This document shows, piece after piece, positions 22,380 to 34,200 of a stretch of 64,000 nucleotides of DNA. A program made the position numbers and the translations under genes. Below the pieces are notes generated by a model that saw only the letters and a list, made by a program, of their open reading frames with translations, was not told the origin of the DNA and searched no databases. Source of the stretch: Bufo bufo (lineage: Eukaryota > Chordata > Amphibia > Anura > Bufonidae); assembly GCF_905171765.1 (NCBI RefSeq), contig NC_053392.1, forward strand, positions 102,908,220 to 102,972,219, in the 5' to 3' direction. Within the stretch, counting starts at the first letter, position 1; every line of letters starts with the position of its first letter.

Positions 22380-22650
22380 AACAGTGCGCAGCGCCATCTT
22401 TAAAAAGGGCAACATTTCCCCTTAGACAACAAACATTTCACATTCGGGAGGTTCAGACATAACATAATTCTCAACAGAGAACCGCCCGTGTTACGTATAC
22501 CGAGGGAGAAATGTGTGGAAGTCTGCCCGTGGGGGGTCACAAATCGAATCTGCCCACAAGCAACATGGCCGCCGGTTTACACCGAGGACGTCACCTGTGC
22601 ACATCGAAGCGGAAGTAATCTTTCGGAGGGGGCGGGGCGCTTCCAGAGTG
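22380..22650 (+). promoter_or_regulatory. UGGT1: CpG-rich UGGT1 promoter, possibly bidirectional
   Basis: Within 270 bp lie a minus-oriented YY1-like site (GCGCCATCTT, 22,391), a plus-oriented YY1-like site (CAACATGGCCGCC, 22,561), a full CRE palindrome core GACGTCAC (22,587-22,594), an ETS-like CGGAAGTA (22,610) and a GC box GGGGGCGGGGC (about 22,628). There is no TATA box. This is the signature of a housekeeping CpG promoter. YY1-like motifs in both orientations leave room for a divergent transcript to the left. Attribution to UGGT1 rests on the donor at 22,669 and the downstream coding exons. Confidence 0.7.
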
Positions 22651-22668
22651 GAAGTGGAGCCGGTAACC
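22560..22668 (+). other. UGGT1: UGGT1 exon 1 (non-coding, predicted)
   Basis: The promoter text ends in GGAGCCGGTAACC followed by GTGAGTATG, a strong 5' splice site at 22,669. An exon joined from here to the acceptor at 25,168 would add no coding sequence before the ATG at 25,173. The transcription start is only approximate. A weaker donor (CCG|GTAACC at 22,663) is an alternative. Confidence 0.6.
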
Positions 22669-23239
22669 GTGAGTATGTGAGTGGGTTATTCATGACTTAC
22701 AGATGTGTGCACTGGGGAGGATGATGAGGGCACTGGCCAGGCCATAAGTTAACTGGTTCACTGCCATTGCTGCGGTCAGTATACAAACTGTATACCTGAT
22801 CAGGGTGGCTGCAGTAATAATGCAAGGACCATTGCCTGGGTCGTACCCCCCAGCTGTCCCTCTTTGATCCATAAATGTCCCTCTTTTTGACCTGGGGAAT
22901 TAATGCATAAATGTGCAATAATAATAAATTAACTGAATTGCTCCTTACTAAACTCTCCTTACTAAACTCTCTGCGTATTAGGTAGAAACCATGACTTCAT
23001 TATTTAGCCCTTAAATTATCTATAATCTGATAATTTCTGTGCTAATATATCGAAGTGCAATAAAAAAAACTGGTCTCGGGAACTTACAATCACCTAACTG
23101 ACCCCCGTCTGCTGCAGTTGTGATGGGGGTCAGTAATTACGCTTTGGGCGGAGTTAGAGGCGTGGCCTAGTATGAAAGACTAACTGCCATGATGCGCACC
23201 ACACATATTGTCCCTCTGAGATTTTCAAAAGTTGGGAAG
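22669..23239. other. UGGT1 intron 1, proximal part; no clear element
   Basis: AT-rich. Phrases such as TGTCCCTCTTT near 22,850-22,880 and TGTCCCTCTGAG near 23,210 recur, suggesting a decayed repeat. No exon or ORF is supported. Confidence 0.3.
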
Positions 23240-23478
23240 TATGGTCTGGGTTATACCATGTAATACAGTGCTAGGGGGTGCATTGCGGGAGAGTCCAGTT
23301 TATACCATGTAACACAGTACTGGGGGGGGCATTACTGGAGAGTCCGGGTTGTACCACGTGACACACTTCTTGGGTGGGGGGCATTACTGGAGAGTCTGGG
23401 TTGTACCATGTGACACAGTACTGGGGGGGCATTACTGGAGAGTCCGGGTTGTACCATGTGACATAGTGCTGGGGGCCC
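23240..23478. repeat. Short minisatellite, ~58-bp unit, about four copies
   Basis: The unit CTGGGTTGTACCATGTGACA / CAGTACTGGGGGGGCATTAC / TGGAGAGTC recurs about four times with small changes (CATAGTGC, CACACTTC variants). Minus-strand open frames across it are artefacts. Confidence 0.9.
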
Positions 23479-24120
23479 CGTGTGTCCATCCAGAGTGGGG
23501 AGGTGCTGTAGCTCTGGTCACCTGTATGTATTTCATGGTTGCCGGTTGTAGTTGATGGGCGCTGTGCAGTATGACGATGTTTAAGGGCTGGTGGGGGATA
23601 ATAGATGAACATGGGGGGGCTCCCACGGCTGGGCCACTGGCGGTCAGCCTATCCTTGGGGAGATGCATGGATATTTTGCCATTCTGGGGCTGGAGTGCTG
23701 CACAGCCACCCTTGGTCGTGGGCAGAGTCGCTGTATGGCCCCAGCCTTAGACCTCATGCAGACCACCCTAGACATTATGTGGTTCTGCAAATCTCGCATA
23801 CCGGTCGTGTGTATTCCGCAGTTTTCGGACTCCCAACACTACAACAAATGACTATTCTCCGCAAAATGGACAAGAATAGGACATGTGGTATTATTCGCAG
23901 AGCGGACGCACAGACGCAGCATTTTTATAGACCCATAGAACTGAATAGTTCCGCGTGCAATCGGCAAAAAATATGGATGGGACATGGACTAAAGCTACGG
24001 TTGTGTGCTCGAGGCCTTGCCGAGGACTTGTCTGCACACACAAGACATAGCTGAAACACAGCGGAGCAGCCGTGGTACATTATCTTCAGTAAAACGTGGC
24101 CCCGTTATCGGCCTGGAATC
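23479..24120. other. Intronic repeat-like sequence, unassigned
   Basis: Contains fragments such as CCTCATGCAGACCACC and CGGACTCCCAAC... ACATGGAC, reminiscent of the cytosine/CGGA-rich MITE interiors elsewhere in the window, but no complete inverted ends. Confidence 0.35.
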
Positions 24121-24270
24121 ACACAGGTCGTTTTTGATGCAGTTTTTTGAGCCAAAGTCCAAAGTGATTCCAAAATGAATGGGAAATATAACGGACGGAC
24201 GTATTCTTCTCTTTACTGCAGGATCCACTTTGGCTCAAACAGCTGTCAGAAAAACCGCATGTGTCTCAGG
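24121..24270. repeat. Small foldback repeat
   Basis: TTTGAGCCAAAGTC near 24,147 and CCACTTTGGCTCAAA near 24,225 are inverse copies, with a CACAGG..GCAGTTTT / AGAAAAACCGC outer pair. MITE-like. Confidence 0.6.
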
Positions 24271-25005
24271 CTACATTAACGCGACCGTATGTGCAAAACA
24301 CGGAATCCGCAAAAAATATGGATGACGTCCATTTGGCATCCGTATTGCATCATTTTTTTTTTGCGGATCTATTGTAACAATGCCTGTACTTGTCCGCATA
24401 ACGGATAAGAATAGGACGTGTTCCGTCTTTTTTGCGGTACTGTGGAACGGACATACGGATGCGGGATGAATGAGCCAAAAAAACGGAACGGACACGGAAA
24501 CAAAATACGTTTGTGTGCATGAAGCCTAAGGCCGTTTTCACACATCAGTGTTTAATCAGTGAGGGCTCATGCACACGATCATATGCTCTCTGAGACATAC
24601 GGTACGTGAGCGGGCATACATCATGCAAACGTATCATAGGTTACGGTTTTTCAGTTGTGGTGAGGTTTTCGTGTGCCTGCCATGCTCTGGCTATTGGCAT
24701 TTTTTACAAGCGTTTTTTCACACTCTTTTTTTTTTTATAGGGGGGAAATAATACCTAAAAAAAAGTGAATTTTTTGCGGATCAGATGTGGGGCTGCAAAA
24801 GTTGCAGATAGCACACTGTGTACTGTCCACATCTATATGTCCGTTCCGCTGTCCTGCAAAAAAAAAAAAGAACAATTTGTGGACAAGGATAGAACAGCTC
24901 TCTAGACGGCAGGACGTACCGTTCCTCAAAATGTGGGACGCACATGGCCGGTATCTGTGTTTTCTGGAGCGCAAAAACTGCTCCGGCCGCATGCATGAGC
25001 CCTTA
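24265..25005. repeat. Two adjoining CGGA-rich MITE-like repeats
   Basis: 24,265-24,531 opens CTCAGGCTACATTAACG and closes GTGTGCATGAAGCCTAAGG. 24,560-25,005 opens GAGGGCTCATGCACACGATC and closes GCATGCATGAGCCCTTA. Both interiors carry GCGGATC and GGACAAG..AATAGGA words shared with the AGGGTCCATTCACACG elements. Confidence 0.65.
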
Positions 25006-25168
25006 TACAGAAAATATAGTATTACATAAGTGAATGGGCGGCCATGTAGTAAGTCCCCCAGGGCTGGAGCTCTGTGCGGTGGTAGGTCGGAGTACAGTCT
25101 GATCCCTGGCCACGGATCTCGGGGTTCAGTAGCTGCTGTTGGTAACAGTCTTTTATCCTCTCCTGCAG

Positions 25169-25297
25169 CAATATGGAGGCCGCGTCCTTCGTCCTGGCCG
25201 CTTGCCTCTGTTTCTCCATTGTGAGTGCAGATTCCAAGGCTGTCACCATGTCCCTCACCACAAAGTGGCCTTCTACATCACTGCTGCTGGAAGCCAG
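25169..25297 (+). CDS. UGGT1: UGGT1 exon 2: start codon and signal peptide
   Basis: The acceptor CTCTCCTGCAG ends at 25,168 and the ATG is at 25,173-25,175. It encodes a signal peptide ([19 protein letters not shown], cleavage predicted before DSK), then the conserved [15 protein letters not shown] start of the mature chain. The donor follows CCAG at 25,298 (GTAAGA). It ends two bases into a codon, completed by T of the next exon to give Ser. The ATG lies only four bases into the exon, consistent with a non-coding exon 1. Confidence 0.93.
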
Positions 25298-28200
25298 GTA
25301 AGAACTGGAAAGGTGGCCACCATCGACATTTGTGTGGGCTCTATCATTATAGAAATGACTATTAAAAAGTGTTCTCGCCTTTAAAAAGAACAACAACACT
25401 TGTCAGTTTCTCCTGGCCGTGCAGTATAAGGCCTCTTTCACACGAGCGGATGCCGTGCGGGTAATCCGCTGCGTGAAAGAGAGCCAGGCCCCGTTCCGGA
25501 CAGCAGAGACACGGAGCAGTAACATGACTACTTCATCTCACTGTGATTTTGTAGTAAAAAGGTCACAGAGAGGCACGGAGCATTATCAGTCATGTTACTG
25601 CTCCGTGTCTATGCTGTCCGGGACAGGGCTTGGCTCTCATTCACGCAGCGGATTACCCACACGGCATCCGCTCGTGTGAAAGAGGCCTAACCCTCAGCAT
25701 TGGCACTGTACTGAGAAGGACGCTGTCTGGAGGTGAATCTAGATCTGCAGCTTCCTGTGTTTCCTGGTCTAATGTCTTTCCTCATGGAGCCAAGCCTTAG
25801 AGAACCTCCTGCCTCCAGACCATATCCTATATACACGTCATATACTGACTCACACCAGTGGTGAAGGACACTGCCAGGTCCATCACACAGCAGACCCCAA
25901 CAGCGCCGAGCCCACCCCATTGGCCTACATTGGGGTTCCATTATATTGTCACTATATTATTCTGTTCTATCCTGCTGATGGAGGCTCCGAACGGATCCAC
26001 TGTTAGTGTGAACCTAGCCTTACAAAAACACAGGCTAGCCACAAAAACTGTTTCACAGTTGCATGTTTTACCCAGTATGGGCCTGAGAAGGATCCTAAAT
26101 CCTGCTGAAGAGACTTTTTTTAAAAAAAATTTATATATTTTTTTTTCTTACCAACCATATTGCTCTTTTAGTTAAAGGGATATTTCACTTCCTATTTTGT
26201 AATTCATTTTTTTTTTAATATAATAGGAAAGTATACATTTTTCTAATATACATGTATTTAAAATTCTGCATACATACTTTTTTTTTAATATCAGACGGCT
26301 GAACCCTATATGCAGTAGAATGGTACAGCCGATGTATCAGTCCTGTGTAAGGGTATCCATGGCCTAATTGAAACATGGCGCTAGTCATGTGATCCCTGAC
26401 ATTCAGTAAGCACTAGTGCAGCTAGTGTTCCGGAATTTTGTCCGGAGAAAATACCGCAGTGTGCTGCAGTATTTTCTCCGGACAAATACCGTAAGAGGGA
26501 CTGAACTGATGCTCCCTGATGCATCCTGAACGGATTGCTTTCCATTCAGAATGCATTAGGATAAATCTTGAGCGTTTTTTCCGGTATTGAGCCCCTGTGA
26601 CGGAACTCAATACCGGAAAACTTTAACGCTAGAGTGAAAGTACCCTAAAATGGGCCCCACCATTTTTTTTTTTATTTAGGGTCCATTCACACGTCTGTAG
26701 TGTATTGCGGATCCGCAATACACCCAGCCGGCACCCCCCATAGAACTGCCTATTCTTGTTTCGGACAATTGCGGACAAGAATAGGACATGTTCTATTTTT
26801 TTTCTGAGCCGCGGACCGGAACATCAGGGGCGCGCTCCGGAAATGCGGACAGCACAATGTGTGCTGTCCGCATCCATTCCTGCCCCATAGAGAATGAATG
26901 GGTCCGCACCCGTTCCACAGAATTGCGGAACGGATGCTGACACATTCAGGGACGTGTGAATGGATCCTAAAGGGAGAGGCTACTGTATGGATATAATAAA
27001 GGTCTGCAAGGAAAATGTTAAAAATTGATGTATGTAAAAAAATTGTTCAACCTCCCATTCTCTAAATATATAAATATAATCATTAAAACCAGAATACTGC
27101 AGATTAGCGGCAGTGTCTGCCTGGAGTCTGAGACACACCCCCTTCTCTTCATTGGTTCAACTGCTGCTCTGCCAACCAATGATGAGACAGGGGGTGTGAC
27201 TCAGACCAGGCACTGTGGCAGTCGAGCAGGTGAACACCCCCTTCAGGTGCTGATGCACATTATTTTTCCGTGTGCAGTCACACTTGTGATCACATATAAT
27301 CTTTTGAGCAAAAATTTGAGTTTGCACCATGTATGTCTTTGTGTCCGTCACCCTCACCTGGGTTTTCTTTTGTAGTGAATTTCTGGCAGAAGATGGGCTG
27401 GAGAAGTTTTGGACGTTTGTAGATCAAAACCAACAAGTGGATGAACAAGGTAGCAATGCTAAAGTCTAGATATGGAAGACAAAGATGTCTTTTCCCACCA
27501 GCAAGTCTGTGTCCGACTCCACAGTAATGATCCTGACATGAAATTTTGGAAAAATCTGAAAATAGAGATGTAGTTTGGCTTCCTTCCTGGAGAACCTCTT
27601 GAACTACTTCTTTTTTATTTATTTTTTACTATCTCATGCTGCTATTTGAAAAAAGCCTGCTTCTTGCTTGTACATTTTAGCCATTTGCAGTTATAATGGT
27701 AGTGATCTATAACAAGGTATTCTTGACAAGGATAACGTCTTTTTAAAAGTGTTCTCTGGGAATTAAGAAAATAAAATTACTGAAAATACTTAAATATTAC
27801 CTTATAATATATTCCCAAATACATTTCATTAGTTATAATGGCATGGCTCATTTTGTCTGGGGAGCAATCATTAGGAGAAATAAAATTGCCGCCGTCCTAT
27901 GAGTACACACAAAACCTGTCCTAATCACACAGGAGGGCTTAGTTACTTCATAACTCTGAGCTAAAGAGCGGCCTCAGCCTCCTCTCTGCTCTGCCTGTTA
28001 GGGATTATGATACTGAATCCAGTTTAATATGTTCTTCAGCTGAACCTCTGTGGGAATAGAGATCATGAGGAGACATGAAGTGCAGAGAGGAGGTGGGAAT
28101 GTGGCTGACGAGCAGCAGCTCTTGTATGCAGTCTCCATTACCACAACCCCACATTACCACAGTCTGTCTTGTCCATCCTCTTCATGTCTCCTCATGAACT

Positions 28201-31200
28201 CCATTCCTACAGAGATTAGGCTGAAGATCTTATGAGCTGTATTCAGGATCATAATCCCTCACAAGCGGAGCAGAGAGGAGGCTGAGGCAGATCTTTAGCT
28301 CAGTCTTATAAAGTAACTTGTCCTGCTGTGTGATTAGGACAGGTTTTGTAGTATTAGGACGGCAGCCATTTTATTTCTCCTTATGATTGCTCCCTAGACA
28401 AACCGAACCATTCTAACTGATGCAAGGTATTTGGGAAAATATTTATAATAAAGTAATATTTAAGTATTTTCATTTTCTTAATTCCCGGAGAACCCCTTAA
28501 AGGGGTTGTCCGGGTTCAGAGCTGAACCTGGACATACCTCCATTTTCACCCAGGCAGCCCCCCTGACTTGAGCATCGGAGCAGTTCATACTCCGATGCTC
28601 TCCTTTGCCCTGCGCTAAATCGCGCAGGGCTAAAGCATTTTCTTGAGTTCCGGTGACAAACCGGGCTCTCCATTGGGCTGCCAGGAAGCCCGGTGACGTT
28701 ACTGGCACTGATGGGCAAGCTTCAGTGCTGCCTAGCCAGTAAAACGGCTAGGGCAGCGCTAAAGCACGCCCATCAGAGCCGGTGACGTCACCGAACACAC
28801 TGCCTGGGTGACAATATGGGTATGTCCGAGTTCAGCTCTGAACCCGGACAATCCCTTTAAACCAGGCGCTGGTCCAGTAACCGTGTGTTATCACTGGGTA
28901 AGAGGGCTTTCCATTTTTTGGTGCTGTCCTTTCTTTAGCATTTTCCTTATAGATGCTTATGTGAGATTACTGTGATTGTATTTTTGTGTGTAAGATTCAC
29001 TCTATCGATATCACGTATAATTACAGCACAGAATGTCTAATCCTTTACATTTATCGTTAGGTTCTGATTCTGACAAATACAATCTGTTGCTGAAAAGTGC
29101 CGGCCGCCTCCTGTCCCCCGTCCAGCAGAACCTGTTGAAGTTCGCACTGTCTCTCCGCTCTTACTCAGCCACCGTCCAGACCTTCCAGCAGGTTAGTATC
29201 CAGGACTTACACATGGAGGGGGACCGGAGCTCAGCAATCTCTACAGAACAATGCAGCTTTACTATTCAGGACACTGGGAAAGCTGGGTAAAAATCGTATA
29301 GAAAAAAGCGCTTTATAGAAGTGGAAAACATAAGGCCTTGCATGGTTTATGGTCGGAACAATTTTCCATTTATATGCTATTATCATTGCTTTTCGTTGCT
29401 CATTGTAATACACTGCTCAAAAAAATAAAGGAAACACTTAAACAACACAATGTAACTCCAAGTCAATCACACTTCTGTGAAATCAAACTGTCCACTTAGG
29501 AAACAACACTGAGTGACAATCAATTTCACATGCTGTTGTGCAAATGGGATAGACAACAGGTGGAAATCATAGGCAATTAGCAAGACACCCCCAATAAAGG
29601 AGTGGTTCTGCAGGTGGTGACCATCGATCACTTCTCAGTTCCTATGCTTCCTGGCTGATGTTTTGGTCACTTTTGAATGCTGGCGGTGCTTTCACTCTAG
29701 TGGTAGCATGAGACGGAGTCTACAAGCCACACAAGTGGCTCAGGTAGTGCAGCTTATCCAGGATGGCACATCAATGCGAGCTGTGGCAAGAAGGTTTGCT
29801 GTGTCTGTCAGCGTAGTGTCCAGAGCATGGAGGCGCTACCAGGAGACAGGCCAGTACATCAGGAGACGTGGAGGAGGCCAACAACCCAGCAGCAGGACCG
29901 CTACCTCCGCCTTTGTGCAAGGAGGAACAGGAGGAGCACTGCCAGAGCCCTGCAAAATGACCTCCAGCAGGCCACAAATGTGCATGTGTCTGCTCAAACG
30001 GTCAGAAACAGACTCCATGAGGGTGATATGAGGGCCCGACGTCCACAGGTGGGGGTTGTGCTTACAGCCCAACACCGTGCAGGACGTTTGGCATTTGCCA
30101 GAAAACACCAAGATTGGCAAATTTGCCACTGGCGCCCTGTGCTCTTCACAGATGAAAGCAGGTTCACACTGAGCACATGTGACAGACGTGACAGAGTCTG
30201 GAGACGCCGTGGAAAACGTTCTGCTGCCTGCAACATCCTCCAGCATGACTGGTTTGGCATTGGGTCAGTAATGGTGTGGGGTGGCATTTCTTTGGAGGGC
30301 CGCACAGCCCTCCATGTGCTCGCCAGAGGTAGCCTGACTGCCATTAGGTACCGAGATGAGATCCTCACCCCTTGTGAGACCATATGCTGGTGCGGTTGGC
30401 CCTGGGTTCCTCCTAATGCAAGACAATGCTAGACCTCATGTGGCTGGAGTGTGTCAGCAGTTCCTGCAAGACGAAGGCATTGATGCTATGGACTGGCCCA
30501 CCTGTTCCCCAGGCCTGAATCCAATTGAGCACATCTGGGACATCACGTCTCGCTCTATCCACCAACATCACGTTGCACCACAGACTGTCCAGGAGTTGGC
30601 AGATGCTTTAGTCCAAGTCTGGGAGGAGATCCCTCAGGAGACCGACCGCCACCTCATCAGGAGCATGCACAGGCGTTGTAGGGAGGTCATACAGGCACGT
30701 GGAGGCCACACACACTACTGAGCCTCATTTTGACTTGTTTTAAAGAGGACCTTTCACCTGAAAATGAAAGATTTGTGAGAACTGGAGCGATTTCATCCAT
30801 CCGGAGTCGGCGCCATCTCGCGAGAACTGGAGCGTCTTCTCCCTGGCTAAGAGCGGAGCGCGCTGATTGGATGCACTCCGTGCCAGGGAGAAGAATGACA
30901 CGCCCAGGAAAACTTTTGAAGGCCCGCCCAGTTGAGCCGAATGGCTCATTAGCATACAAGGCGGCAAATATTCCGGGGGGCAGCGCGGACAAACGGGGGC
31001 ACTGATTGAAAAATGAATGACTGAATAAGCAATACCGGGGGCATGTAAGTAAGGCTATATCTTTTATAACTTTCATTTTCAGGTGAAAGGTCCTCTTTAA
31101 GGACATTACATCAAAGTTGGATCAGCCTGTAGTGTGTTTTTCCACTTTAATTTTGAGGGTGACTCCAAATCCAGACCTCCATGGGTTAAAAAATTTGATT

Positions 31201-34200
31201 TCCATTTTTTTTTTTTTGTGTGATTTTGTTGTCAGCACATTCAACTATGTAAAGAACAAAGTATTTCAGAAGAATATTTTATTAATTCAGATCTAGGATG
31301 TGTTATTTTTGTGTTCCCTTTATTTTTTTGAGCAGTGTATAAAGTCCTTGCCTTTGTCCTACTTTTCAGTTAAGAGTGACAGGAGTAGACCGGAAATGTG
31401 CAAGTTCAGATCTCTCTTTTTTATGGTTAGATACCTATACCAAATAACCTTTGATTTCAGATCGCATCAGATGAGTCGCCCCCTGCAGGCTGCACAGCTT
31501 TTATAGTGGTTCATGGGGAGAAGACCTGTGATCTTGACAAGTTACCATCACTTCTCACTGGAGCTCTGGAAAGGTATGAGTCTAAATTGATGACTTGTTC
31601 TGGGGACGATCTTTATGAAATTAAAGGGGTTTGTCTGTTTAGTGCAACCCCTTCTCTAAATAGATGCTGGAACCACACGGATCCGTCCATTTTTCTGCCA
31701 TTAAAGTGAATGAGAGCAGTGCACTACATAATGGATGGAGCTGTGTAGTTCCATGAGAGTATAGGGTGTCAGACCCCACTGTTCTGATATTGATGGCTTA
31801 TCCTGAGAATAGGCCATCAATATACAAATCCTGGACAACCCCTTTTAAAGAGCCTCTGTCGCCAGAATCAACCCTATTAAACTAGACATACTGCCCAGTA
31901 GGGCTCATCATGCTGATTACAACTGTACCTTTCATTTGTCTGTATGCAAACAACTGCATATCTGCGTTTTATTTATATGCAAAATATCTATTGGAGCACC
32001 AGAAGGGGGGCTGAATCCATTGAGCACTGCTCCGTAACACCCCCTGTATTCTGTGTACTCCCCCCTCCCTTTGATTGACAGGGCTAGACATGCGTAGGGC
32101 AGAGCTGTGTCCTAGCATCTACATATCATATACACTATGTACTATAGCTTCACCACACTGAGATCTGCTCAGAAAACTAATCTACATATTACTGCTTTTA
32201 TTCCCACACAATATATGATTATACAGACTCCAGTAATGTGTGTTATCTTATAAGCAAGAAAAAAACATGCATCTCTATGTGGTAATGCTATAGCTTAATG
32301 GTAAGTGGGATGTCATGCATGTAGAAAATCCTAGGGCCTCTTTTTCACATGGGCGTCACGGATTTGGGCCGAATAAGATGCGGGTGCGTCGCGGGAAAAT
32401 GCACAATTTTTCTGCGTGAGTGCCAAACATTTTAATGCGTTTTGCACGCGCGTGAGAAAAATCGGCATGTTTAGTACCCAAACCCAGACTTCTTCATAGA
32501 AGTTTGGGTTAGGTGTTGTGTAGATTTTACACGTGATGGATCATGTGATGGACCATGTGATGAGCACAGTGACGTCACCACAGGTCCTTTTCCTCAAAGA
32601 AGAAGAAAGTAGAGATGCCGGCTGCGCGAACAAGTGGATTTAGGGGAGTAAATTTTTATTTTTATTTTTTTTTAACCCCACCATCACTATTTTACTTAAC
32701 TATAACCATGTTATAAGGGAAAATAATAATGATCGGGTCCCCATCCCGATCGTCTCCTAGCAACCATGCGTGAAAATGCTTGCGGATGCTTGCGATTTTC
32801 ACGCAGCCCCAATCACTTCTATGGGGCCTGCATTGCGTGAAAAACGCACAAAATAGAGCATGCTGCGATTTTCACGCAACGCACAAGTGATGCGTGAAAA
32901 TCACCGCTCATGTGCACAGCCCCATAGAAATGAATGGGTCCTGATTCAGTGCGGGTGCAATGCGTTCACCTCACGCATTGCACCCGCGCGGAAATCTCGC
33001 CTGTGTGAAAGAGGCCTAAGTTCAAGTGCCAGGACGGACTTAGGCTACTTTCACACTCGCGTTTTGTGTGGATCCGTCATGGACGGTACTGTTACTGATA
33101 ATACAACCGTCTGCATCCGTTCAGAACGGATCTGTTTGTATTATCTTTAACATAGCCAAGACGGATCTGTCTTGAACACCATTGAAAGTCAATAGAGGAC
33201 GGATCCGTTTTCTATTGTGCCAGATTGTGTCAGTGAAAATGGATCTGTCCCCATTGACTTACATTGTGTGTCAGGACGGATCCGTTTGGTTCAGTTTCTG
33301 CAAGCAGTGTTTTGGTGTCCGCCTCCAAAGCGGAATGGAGACGGATCGGAGGCAAACTGATGCATTCTGAGCGGATCCTTATCCATTCAGAATGCATTAG
33401 GGCAAAACTGATCCGTTTTAAGCCGCTTGTGAGAGCCCTGAACGGATCTCAGAAACGGAAAGCCAAAACGACAGTGTGAAAGTAGCCTAAAATAAACTTT
33501 TTTTCCTTTCATTTATTTTCTCTTTTATTTAACATATAATAAAAGGCTATATTATAATAAATAATTATGTAATAATAGTAATAATAAAAAGGCCTTACTA
33601 TATTGAGACTAGTGTTTTTTTTTTTTCTTAGAAACCTGAAACTAGGGCTGAAGTAAACTATTATTTTAGAAATCGAGTATTCGATCGATTTATTTTTTAC
33701 AATTAATCGAGTACTCTAATAAGAAAAAAATGAATTAATAGACTGTTTTCCTTTATAAAAACTCATCAGACCCCCTACCATAAGTCTCGTTCCCCCCTGT
33801 GCGATCAGCCCAAGTGCATCAGTTTCCCCCGGTGCTCATCAGCTCTCCCCCACCCCAGTGCCATCAGCTCTCCCCCACCCCAGTGCCATCAGCTCTCCCC
33901 CACCCCAGTGCCATCAGCTCTCCTCCACCACAGTGCCATCAGCTCTCCTCCACCCCAGTGCCATCAGCTCTCCCCTCCTACTCCTCCTGACACCCGGAGT
34001 GCACAGGGTCATTGGTTGCTATGATGCTGTGCACGCCAGGCGCCCGGCTTTAGTCGCACCAACTTACCTTTCCTGCAGGGGCGTCGCCGACACTCCATCG
34101 TTCCGTGCTGCTCTGCGCCTGACATCACACAGCGCGTCAGGTCACGGTCAGTGCAGTGCGGGACCATGGACGTGCTGTGGAGTGTCCGGAGGCCTTCTGC

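Larger units (their letters stand above)
29411..31337 (+). mobile_element. Tc1-type DNA transposon (third family), with nested MITE
   Basis: Flanked by TA (29,409-29,410 and 31,338-31,339). It starts CACTGCTCAAAAAAATAAAGG and ends with the inverse (CCTTTATTTTTTTGAGCAGTG, one base different). A broken transposase gene lies at 29,708-30,721 and a TTAA-flanked MITE (30,744-31,096) lies between gene and right end. Inserted in UGGT1 intron 4, same orientation as the gene. Confidence 0.95.

Noticed and set aside
23243..23612. Minus-strand 113-codon ORF with CHVVQPGLSSNAPP-like repeats
   Set aside because: Produced by the 58-bp minisatellite at 23,240-23,478; not a gene.
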